Assembly (NCBI GenBank): GCA_963995505.1
Contig: OZ023181.1
Location: forward strand, 15,248,221-15,312,220
DNA from: Hypericum androsaemum
Lineage: Eukaryota; Streptophyta; Magnoliopsida; Malpighiales; Hypericaceae
DNA length: 64,000 nt
Direction of reading: 5' to 3'
How positions within the stretch are numbered: position 1 is the stretch's first letter; every line of letters starts with the position of its first letter. The translations under genes were made by a program, and so were the position numbers. The notes below the pieces were generated by a model. It was not told the DNA's origin and did not search any database. It saw only the letters and a list, made by a program, of their open reading frames with translations. Shown here one piece after another: positions 33,659 to 43,590 of the stretch.

Positions 33659-35069
33659 GGGAAAATTATGCTCCAATCCCCCATGTTTGGTTTTATATGC
33701 TCTCGGGCCCCTGTATTTTGGAAAATCGATTATGTTAACCCTCTAGTTTGAGAAAATTATACTTTCAGGTCCCTGGCATACGTTAGCAACTCTTTTTTTC
33801 ATTTTTGTCAACGAAATAACCTAAATACCCTTAGAACAACAAATAAAAAACTGCTGACATCATGTCGTGATCTTCTGCCTAAAAAATTTCCAATTACATA
33901 AGAATCCTAAAATCGAAAATCTTAGGTCCATGAGAAAGGAAGCTCCAAGAACGACACCGACAACAAGAACGATGTCAAGAACAAGAACGACTGAGAATGC
34001 GGTCCCGATGGCGTAGCAGGTCTCGTCTAAGGGGTCTAGAGCGGCCATAGGTGAGGGCGATGTCGTAGCCACCGCCGGACGGCAAAGGAGTCAGAGCTCG
34101 ACCGGTGAATCGGGGGCAGCTTCAGGATCAGCGAATCGGGGGCAGCTTCAGGATCAGCGAATCGGGGGCGACCCAGATCAATTCTAAATCAAGAAATCAA
34201 CGGGGCGACGAGACCCATATCGATTCTAAATCAAGAAACCAACTCGGCGAGACCCAGATCGGCTTCATTGACGGGGAAGGTGAGGTCAGCGGAGGTCGGG
34301 ATTGAACCCAATCGTTGATCTTCATCCTCTCCAGGAATTTGGTGATAATCAAACCGACATCTATTAAACACCAATTTGGTGGCTTCAAATCCCAATTGAT
34401 TAATCAAGACATGAAGATAGCTTCATCCCAATCAATTAAATTGGACGGCCTTCCTGTTCCAAGCTCCATCATCGGTTAAAAGGATGACGACGGCGTTGAG
34501 CTTACCGCCATTGAGGAGGAGGACAACTCGCATCCTGGCACATTGACCTGACTGCTCCTCTTCGCACACGCCTCCTTATCCTCCCCGGTGGCAGATTCGA
34601 TGAGGCGGTTGAGGACCTGGTCACCGTCTGACCCATAATTTTCCCTTCGTTAAAACAATGTCTCCATCTTGCCTTCTTCGGGGTCCGCCGTTGTTGTTGT
34701 CGTGTCTGACAAAGAAGTTCAATAATAGGGATGAACGATTCTGGAATATGATGTTGGGTTCTGTCGATTGTTTTGTCTCTTTTGGAATTTTAGTGCTTGG
34801 TTTGCAGCAACCATCGGATTTCAAAATTTTGGTCAGTTTTCCAGATTCATTTTTTTTTGTCGGAGAAGAAGAGATGATGTCAATAATTTTTTATTTTTTG
34901 TTCTAATGGTATTTTTGTCATTTCAATGACAAAAAAAGGAAAAAATTTTATTTAGGGACCCAAAAGTATAATTTTCTCAAAGTAGAGGGGTAACATAATC
35001 GATTTTCTAAAATAGAGGGGCCCGAGAGCTTATAAAAACAAACACGGGGGATTGGAGCGTAATCTTTCC
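33659..35069. mobile_element. Palindromic MULE-type element, 1.4 kb
   Basis: The left end gggaaaattatgctccaatc and the inverted right end ggaaagattacgctccaatc begin arms of about 185 bases. Flanking 9-mers are ttcaatttt and tttaatttt (8 of 9). The core (33,860-34,890) is GC-richer with small ORFs, among them a repeated plus-strand segment near 34,105-34,260 (gaatcgggggcagcttcagg). No transposase is present. The core may contain captured host sequence but nothing is recognisable. Confidence 0.8.
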
Positions 35070-35314
35070 TTTAATTTTTTTGAAAATTTTCAAAATTTCA
35101 TAATTTTTTGAAAAAGTTTACAAAATTTTAAATTTAGACAAACCACAATTCGTTGATTTAGAGTAATGAAATGTGGTATTTTTAGTGTTTTAAAGTAAAT
35201 TTTAAGTTATGAAAAATTGAAAATAAAATAAATAAAAAGGGCAAACGGTTGTTGTGAGGTGCCCACCATGGCCCCGGGGGTGGATTTGCTGGGGACTGGG
35301 GTAGTTCCCAAATA

Positions 35315-35546
35315 TGGGGACTAACTCAAACCAATATCACTACACATGCAAACCAATATCACTTCACATGCAAACCAGCATCTTCTAAACCAATATTACT
35401 TAACATGCAAACCAATATCACTTCACATGCAAACCAATAACACCAGATAAGTTATTGACCATCAGATTTAAAGATAATCAAATCTGACGGCCCAAAATGT
35501 AGTCTCCACCTATGGACAAAATTTCTTTAATCCCCACTCAATCCGG
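35315..35546 (-). mobile_element. Second copy of the 22-bp-repeat TIR element
   Basis: This is the inverted counterpart of 12,571-12,810: it starts tggggactaactcaaacc, carries repeats of tcacttcacatgcaaacca and ends ctttaatccccactcaatccgg. It shows that the promoter element of bHLH1 is a dispersed repeat and not part of the ancestral promoter. Confidence 0.8.
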
Positions 35547-36560
35547 CCTCCATGGCCCCGCCCACCTTTTCGTCGCTGACATTGCTGTTAGCTTCAACCG
35601 GAATTGATGCTCGTGGGACAAGCCCCACATCCGGATTCCTAGACGATGTCCGGTTAGGAGCTTCAATTTTCAATTTCCCTCCTCCCTTTCCCCCCCTTAA
35701 AATCACTCCCTATTTATTTATTTTTTAATTTTTTATATGATATGGACAAATTCGAATCGAATTGACTCGAATTTGAATTAAATTTTCAGTTCGGTGAATT
35801 ATAAAAATTTTGAACCGCATTTAATTCATCTCATGATAAATTGGAAACAAATTTTGCACGAATCAAATTGTGACAAAATCGAATCGAATTTTTAACAAAT
35901 TAAATCGAATCAAATCTCCACCATGTCTCTCTTGGGTTTGTCGAATGATGGCCAAGTCATACGGCAATACTGTATTTAATAGATTCCTTACAACTTGACA
36001 TCAATCATTACGGGGAAGGATCGAATGTCGTGATGACGACTGGGGAGACTATGATCATATTTCTTGAACTTTAAAAATTTCAAATACACTACTTATTTTT
36101 GAAGATTAAAATGTACACTCTGCAGGCCTCGCCCTTACATGTTACACATGCTTCTTAATGAAAAAAAATACTCTTGTATGGTTTGCTGGGCCTAGTTTTT
36201 GGGCAGCCGTCGGATTCTTCTGGTAGGTCACCGAGCAATATTAGTATTGCAATTGGCTCCTGTGCTTATTGCAACAGGAATCTTAGATGGTAGGGTCGGG
36301 GTATGTATAGTGAGTCTAATCGTTCTAAGTAGGGATTGAGTGGTAGATTTTATATAATAGTGATAACGAGACCGTTCTTTTTTTTATCGTCATTTTTTTT
36401 CAATTAAATTTTATGAAGATAGAATTTTCATTGAACTACTCAATTGTAATCCTCTTACATGATAGTCACCAATTATATAGGGGAGAATAATAGCGGGAGT
36501 CACCGTGTAAATATTATAATTTGTCAAAAGAAAGTATGAAAAAGGCCTCCGTCACATCCA

Positions 36561-36983
36561 CCAACCCCAGACACACAAGAGATAGAGACTTTCTTTTGTC
36601 TGATTCAATAGATGCTCATAAGGTATTTCTAGTCAATGATTAATAATTTATTACCAGTTGGATATAAATATTTTTTTATATTACTTGGTATTCTGTTCAT
36701 TGGATGGATTAATTCAAGTTCGAACAAGGTAAGATCGTTTAGAAGTGACAAAATTTTCCCAACAATTATTTAATACTGTTGCATTCCAAAAAAATCAAAC
36801 TCGAAATATAGTTAAGCTAAATCAACTTCATTGTTAGTTGAAGTTGGATATAAATATTTAGTACTAAGATTCTTTTTTTTATTTTTTTCTTGGGTAATAA
36901 TCAGACAAAAAAGATTATGTAACTTTTATTAATCAATCCCAAATAATTATATGAGTATAACAAAAAAATTCACTCCTTTCAAT
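36561..36983. other. Short gene-free interval between flank copy B and the large MULE
   Basis: AT-rich sequence; no ORF of note, no domain and no repeat partner found. The homology to copy A has ended. Confidence 0.4.
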
Positions 36984-37544
36984 GGGACGTGATTTGGTCC
37001 TCGGCCTTTTATCCAGAACGAACCTGGACGTTTATAAGGCCCAGGTGCACGCGGGGGCACGCGAGGGCATTATAGTTAAAATACCCAAAGCCACGGGCAA
37101 CGCTCGTGGCTATTTTAAAATTTAAAAAAAAACCAAAAAACGGACCAGACGGTTGCCAAGGAGATTTTTTGGGATCCAATTCCTCTTTCCTCATGAGGAT
37201 CAAAACAAAAAGGGATAAACTCTCATTTTCTCGCGATCTGCAGATCAGAAATCCTAGATCACACTAAAAGGTCGGCGAGTGAAACTGCAAAAACTACTGC
37301 AACCATCCATGGGTCTACAAATTACAGAGCAAGAAACTACTGCAACCACCCTAGAAGAAACACAAAAGACGTCAATGGATCTTCAAATTATAGAGAATCA
37401 ACATCAAAATCTAAAACGGCTGCAGATCCAGAGCAACAAACGGGCGAGATAGGATGTTTAAATTAACACGATTCAAAAACTTTGCCTATGCAATCCCAGA
37501 GAGGTAATTATTAGCTTGTAGCTCATCTTCGTACTAAAGATGTA

Positions 37545-37720
37545 GTTATTGTTATGTTATAATTTAATGATTTCTGATGATATGATTTAATAGTTTGTTA
37601 TCTTACGATTGAATGGTTCGTCATGATATGATTTAATTATTTGTTTAGTTATAATTAAGTTATTTGTTCTCTTATGATAAATGGTATGTTCTTGCTTAAA
37701 ATGATGTTCTGTTATTCTAG
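37545..37720. repeat. 23-bp repeat block in the first transposase intron
   Basis: Degenerate units of the type atggtttgttctgttatgat lie between a putative donor near 37,500 and the acceptor atgcag at 37,736, so they form the bulk of an intron. Confidence 0.6.
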
Positions 37721-38526
37721 ATAATTTTTTTATGCAGACTCAAAATTGGAAGAACTGGAAAAAGAAGAATTATGGAAAAAAAAATAGTTTGCAACCCCTG
37801 ATGATCTGCGAGAATTTTACTATTTTTACGCCCACCAAAAAAGATTTGTTGTGCTTACTCAATATAGGAGAGGACGGATTATCAATGACATGAATACCAT
37901 ATACTATTTCAAATACGTCTGCAACAAAGAGGGTTTCCATCAGCCATCTAAGGATTTAAAACAAAAGGATCTTCGGCCTTATGATCAAAGAGAGGAAAGA
38001 GTTGGGTGTCGTGTAATAATTTATTTTTATTATTCTATAGAGACAGCAGCTTATTATATAAAGGAATGGGATGTTGAACATATTAGATCACGAGCTACAC
38101 TCTGAGGCGTGTTCCCACATGCAAAGATCAGCCAGAGCTCTCAATCCTATTCAACAACACATGGCTAACCTAAATAGTCAAATAGGTATCCCACTAAGAG
38201 CATCTTACGAGCTGATGGCAGCAACTGCTGGAGGTAAGCAACATCTTGGTTTCCTTCAAATGGATCTAAAAAACCATCTGGGCAATCGAAGACAAATGGC
38301 TATGAAAAGAGGTGAAGTTACTGCCCTGCTCGAGTATTTCTGAACGGAAGCATACCAAAATCTATCTTTTTATTATGATATAGAAGTGGACTGTGAAGAA
38401 AGGATTACAAATAATTTTTGGGCCGACAAAAGAATGAGGATGGACTATAAATATTTTGGTGATGCAATCTGCTTCGACACAACATGCCGAACAAATAAAA
38501 ATTATCGGCCATTAGGTATATTGAAT

Positions 38527-38690
38527 GGTTTGTTCACTTCTAATTAAATGGTTTGTTCAGTTCCGATTGAATGGTCTGTTCAGTTGTGATTGGATGGTCT
38601 GCTCAATTCCAATTGAATGGTATGTTCAGTTCTGATTGAATAGTTGGTTCAGTTCTGATTGAATGGTTTGTTGACATCATGCAGCACTAT
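38527..38690. repeat. 23-bp tandem repeat, intron block
   Basis: Seven near-perfect units spaced exactly 23 bases apart (ggttt starts at 38,527, 38,550, 38,573 and so on). They lie wholly between two catalytic-domain exons, bounded by gt and atgcag. Confidence 0.85.
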
Positions 38691-39469
38691 TCGTTAGATA
38701 CGACAACCATCGCATGGGCTGCATTTTTTGAGCAGCTTTTCTGTTTGATGAGACAACAGATTCATTTCAAAGATTGTTCAAAACTTTCTTAAGGTGCATG
38801 AATGAAAAAGTACCAGAAATAATCTTCAATGACCAGGATGCAGAAATATCTAATGCCATCGGGTCTGAGATGCCAAATACGTACCACTGTCTCTGTACAT
38901 AGCATATACTAAAGAATGCGAAGAAGCATCTCAGCCATCTATACACATCTAAGGTAGCAAATTTGTTCATTTATATGATAAATGAGGTAGATGATGAGGA
39001 AGAGTTTAATTATGAATGGAATCTCATGATACAAGAGTGTTTCAACTCTATTGGACACAAATGGCTTAATAGAATACACAAATCAAGAAGAAAATGGTTT
39101 TATGGGTTAAGCAATACTTCACTGCTGGGATGGTCACAACATAAATCGTTGAATCCTTCACCAGCATTATAAGGCGGTATTTACAACCCAAGTACAACCT
39201 TCTACACTTCTTTCCACATTTTAACCATATTTTGGATGGCAGAAGGCATGAAGTAACTAAGGCCGACTATGACCCCAAGGATAATAGGCGCAACAACAAA
39301 AATAGATGTAACCAATTGATAAATTCAGCAGAAGTCTTATACACATTGCATGTATGAAAAATTTTAGGAACAATACGATCAATCTGCTGACTACATGATA
39401 GAGCTACAATGGGATAACCAACATCTCACAAGCAAGCCAAATTAGTGGCATGGTTGTTTATTTTATAAC

Positions 39470-39600
39470 GTACAAATGGTATGCTCTGTCACTGCCATGT
39501 TTGTTCTGTTATGATCCAATGGGTTGTTCTGTGATGATCCAACAGTTTGTTTCGTGATAATTCAATAGTTTATTATGTGATGATTAAATGATCTTTGTTA
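39470..39600. repeat. 23-bp tandem repeat, third block
   Basis: Five to six degenerate units (gttctgttatgatccaatggg and variants) between the second and third parts of the transposase, probably another intron. Confidence 0.7.
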
Positions 39601-40294
39601 ATACCATGTGCAAATCGCATATGATACTACAATGTCTACATACTTTCAAAAGAAGACCCTTTAATTGAGCTAGATGAGAGAATAGTGCAGGTTCACAAGT
39701 CATAAATGATACTCACATGCACGTGCTGTTTGTATGAAACAGTTTGGCTATTTTGTAGACACATATTAATAGTCTTGGGGGCTTTGAGATCCTTAGGAGA
39801 AGAAAAATTTAGAGAACTGCCTAACCATTATGTTATGAAAAGGTGGACAGTAAAAGCAAAGGATGGATTGGAGTCATCCGAGCTCCCTATAAGTAGCGGT
39901 CAGAAAAGTAACATCGAAAGCTTCAATAAAATAAAATGCAAGCTACTGAAGTTGGCAGATGAAGCCTCATTGGATGCTCAGAATATCAATATTCTAAAAG
40001 AGCTACTTGCTACCGCGAGACATCAAATTTGACAACGTAAAGACGCTCAAACACAATGAGCACAGCCGGATGATGTTCAGACATCAATATCTCAACTAGT
40101 TGGCAAAACTTTAGAGATGAGAGAGAATCCAAGGAAGTTAAATAACATAATAAAAAGTAATAATAAGATCGGACGGATGAACAAAAAGACAAAGTACAAA
40201 CGTTTAGCGATAGACTTGAACAATCCTGCCCAATAACAAGATAACAAGATGTTTTTATGTTTAGGTTCATTTTCATACAATAGTTTATTATGTT

Positions 40295-40785
40295 AAGATA
40301 CATTTGTTGGCCCAGTAATGATACAATGATTTATCTTGTTATATACAATGGTTTATTTTGTGATCATCCAATAGTTTATCTTGATATGATACGATAGTTT
40401 GCACAGTTACAATACAATAATTTATTATGTCATGATCAAATGGCTTTATACGGGTGAGGCATGCTCGTGACATGCACGATTTCTCCCTTAGACTAAAGGC
40501 ACGCATGTGATATCCCCTCCCCCCCCCCCAGAGAATATCATATGGATGTTGCTCTGTTACGATGAAATGGTTAGGTGTGTTACGATATAATGGTTTGCTC
40601 TGTTACTATGCAATGGTTGGCTATGTTGCGATATAATAGTTTTCTCTATTATGATGCATTGTTGGCTATGTTACGATACAATAAATTTCATTGTTACGAT
40701 GCAATTGTTGGCCATGTTATGATATAATGATTTGCTCTATTTCGATGCAAAGGTTGACTCTATTACGATATAATGGTAACAACCA
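40295..40785. repeat. 23-bp tandem repeats between the two convergent genes
   Basis: Two blocks (about 40,295-40,445 and 40,545-40,785) with units such as gttacgatataatggtttgc. They lie between the 3' end of the transposase and the 3' end of the ULP gene. A C-run interrupts them near 40,520. Confidence 0.8.
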
Positions 40786-42621
40786 TCAAACAACAATATA
40801 TGTAGATCTGTAATATCAATCATCAATTCAAATAAACCATGCACATGTTTAGCATAATACATCCAAAATGTCAACCAAACCATGAACTTCAAAACTAGTT
40901 GCATGTTCAATAATAGTTCCCACAACAAAGTGCACAAGTTCAGCAACAGGCACAATATTCTTTTTGCTCATTTGACCCCCTTTTTCGTGCCTTTACGCTC
41001 TCTCAATTTCATGGCGGCTTGCACTATCAATGGTAACACAAGATTATCAGGATGCACCACCATTGTCTTCAACATATTCTTCCTGGCATCAATGAGAAAT
41101 GGACCTGTCCTCCAATTCACTTTGTACATTGCTTCAATCTCATTCAATGGACAGCGTTTAGTGTATAGTTCATAGAAGAGGGACACATAAACTCCATAAC
41201 TTCGGTTATCGGGTTGCTTCGAAACACCATGCACAACTCTAAATTCATATTCTTCAATATTCACTTCTCTGAATTCACCCAGAAAGTAAATAAAAAGACC
41301 AAAAATCTTCTGTGCATGGTTGATCAACTCCTCTTCCTTCTTTACAACAACCATGCTGTCTAAGACATAACAGCTTTTCAAGGCAACATCAATCACGAAC
41401 ACAGAGAAGTGATCAACGTGGAACCATGGAAAGATCCACTGTCAACAAAACATAAACAAAAATAAAAGTCAACACAAAACTTGAGAGCCGCAATAATGAG
41501 AATAGTAAATAAAATATCTACAATCAAGCTTACATAGAAAATCTTCTTCTTGGCTTCAAGTTTACTCACAAAAGGGAAAAAAACCATCAATATTATTCTC
41601 AATATCTACCACATGAGCACGAGGCTTGGTGATGGCATCAACAGATGGATGTTCGGGCCTCAACCACCTCTCCTACAAAGATTTATCAAAAAAATGCAAA
41701 TTCATACAATCCACATCCAATGGTTTACAATGTTATAACTCAATGGTATGATACTCACTACTATCCAAATAGGAAGAATCACGCGATCAATTTTTTCCCC
41801 ACGGGCTTTCTTGCCTTTGAGATGATATCTGAGACACCAATCTAAGGCTGGTAATGAAAGTCACTTCATTAGATCAAGAGATTCAATGTCGTCCCGCACT
41901 AATTTGATATTACCATCCCATCCAAAAATCTCCCTTCTGCAAGCATAACAGCAAATTATTAAAAAAACACAGTATAGAAATATTGCACAACCATCCAAAA
42001 TGGATCCATGACATTCACACAACCAACTTACAGTATATTTTGTGGTCTGTTCTCTGTTGCATACTGCCAGATAACATCATGCATATCATCCGTCATCTCC
42101 GTGAAGGTTTTCTTGGCATCCACAGCCGCATCTGGTCGATGAACAAATTTTTCAACACCCTTATTTTATCTGGGAGGTACATTGTTAACCTTTACCTCTC
42201 TTTCAAGTGCTTCAATGTCAGCAGGGGTCAACTCATGCACAATAGCCCACTCAACGTCAGCAGCAGTAACAACTACTTTTCCTTTTGTCCTTTTCCCTAT
42301 CTTAGGGCGAGGGGGAGGATCCATTGCTAGTACAGCATCAGCTCCTGCTATCCCTTTGTCCTTATTTCCCCTCTTACGACGAGGAGGAGAATCCATTTGT
42401 GATACATCAGAAGCTGTCACTACTTCGTTCTTATTCCCCCTCTTCCTCTTCTTGTTATTCTCACCTGTAAAAGGAGAGACTTGAGGTTCATGCTACGAAA
42501 TCTTATGTGCTTTGCTATAATGTCAGGAACCGCTGGCTCATCCAAATCAATCACACCCGGGGCACCAGTAATATCATCACCACTACCCACATTACCCATC
42601 TTCTCTTTTTTTCCATCATTC

Positions 42622-42970
42622 AGCTTTGCTGAAACCTCATCTACATGTGCAAAAAGAATTTGTGTAAAATTTGGATCATCAAATATACCCTACGAATCCG
42701 AATCTTTTAGCTTTGCTGAAACCTCGTCTACACTGGTATAAAGCAACTCTGTAAAATTTGGATCATTAAACAAGCTCTGCGAATCAGAATCTTTTAGCTT
42801 TGCTGAAACCTCGTCTAAATAGGCATAAAGCAACTCTGTAAAAATTAGATCATTAAGCAAGCTATGTAAATCAGAATCTTTTAGCTTTGCTGAAACCTCG
42901 TCTACACTGGCAAAAAGTAATTGTGTAAAAATTGGATCATTAAATAAGCTCTGCGAATCAGATTCTTTGG
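42622..42970 (-). repeat. Four 87-bp coding repeats in the ULP gene
   Basis: Units begin at 42,622, 42,709, 42,796 and 42,884 (agctttgctgaaacctc). On the minus strand each encodes 29 residues like DSQSLFNDPNFTELLY followed by VDEVSAKLKD. The third unit has one additional A, shifting the frame, and the first has a TAG. It is an acidic linker repeat between the N-terminal part and the protease. Confidence 0.9.
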
Positions 42971-43429
42971 ACTGGCTTGCATCTCAAGCAGGTTGATGAA
43001 CATTATGTGTGGCGGCAAATTTATTGAAAAGATCTTTAAAAGCTAATGAGAAAGAGGGAGGATTAAAATCATTACCTATCCTGTCCTTAACAACCTCCCC
43101 CCTACTTGGTTCACCAACACGAGGTGGATCATCCTTTTTCTCATCACCATGATGATGATTAGACCCCCTGCCATCTTCGGTCTCCTTAACAACTTCTTGT
43201 GACAGACCCTCTGCCCCTCTAAAAGCGTCTTCACCCATGCTTGACACTGATGCAAAAATATCACTCTGAATGTCCTCACTCGAAGTGGCGCCACTGGTTT
43301 GAGTAGGCGCATAATCTGGATCATTTTTGTCATCCGCATCAAACTTTTGACCTATCCTCAACTCTCTCATACGCATCGCCTGTTATAGTATATATTAACA
43401 ACAAATTGTCAAAAAAAATACAATATAAT

Positions 43430-43590
43430 AAAATGGTTTGTTCTGTAATAATCAGATGGTTAGATCTATTATGATACAATAGTTTGTTCTGTTATGATTA
43501 AATGGTTGGTTCTGTTATGTTTCAATGGTTTGTTTCTGTGATGATTAAATAGTTTGTTATGTTATGATAAAATAGTTTTTAATGCAACAT
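43430..43590. repeat. 23-bp tandem repeat in a ULP intron
   Basis: About seven units (ttgttctgttatgattaaatgg) within the minus-strand intron 43,616-43,380. Their orientation on the plus strand is the same as in the transposase introns, although the host gene runs the other way. Confidence 0.85.

Larger units (their letters stand above)
33476..35928. mobile_element. 2.45-kb composite insertion with 9-bp TSD
   Basis: The repeat ctcttgggt is exact at 33,467-33,475 and 35,929-35,937, and copy A has one ctcttggtttgtcg there. The ends are AT-rich and full of gaattcgaat-type words; only agac is shared at the very tips. A palindromic MULE (33,659-35,069) and a 22-bp-repeat element (35,315-35,546) are nested inside. 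Superfamily not resolved. Confidence 0.65.
23104..36560. repeat. Upstream flank of tandem duplication, copy B, with five insertions
   Basis: It is colinear with 1-2,720 once the insertions at 23,400-28,242, 28,467-30,961, 31,212-32,139, about 32,872-33,404 and 33,476-35,928 are removed. No host gene is visible in the homologous blocks. It ends near 36,560 at aaaaaggcctcc, matching 2,705-2,718 of copy A. It lies downstream of bHLH1 and upstream of bHLH2, as expected if flank and gene were duplicated together. Confidence 0.85.
37737..40032 (+). pseudogene. FAR1-type MULE transposase, decayed
   Basis: Read in several frames. A FAR1 DNA-binding region comes first (PDDLREFYYFYAHQKRFVV, then YFKYVCNKEGFHQPS and REERVGC; 37,800-38,020). 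Next is the MULE catalytic domain with NNFWADKRMRMDYKYFGDAI and FDTT (first Asp), IIFNDQDAEISNAI (second Asp) and AKKHLSHLYTSK (38,400-38,960). Last is a SWIM zinc finger (CTC...FCRHILIVL) with LPNHYVMKRWTVKA (39,715-39,870). A 23-bp repeat block separates exons at 38,521-38,680 (gt...atgcag). Several stops and frame changes prevent translation. FAR1-like transposases recognise MULE ends; this copy would have served the surrounding element and its derivatives. Confidence 0.85.

Noticed and set aside
38527..38690. Regular 23-bp repeats considered as a CRISPR array
   Set aside because: This is a plant genome, the units are head-to-tail without unique spacers, and they sit inside introns of a MULE.
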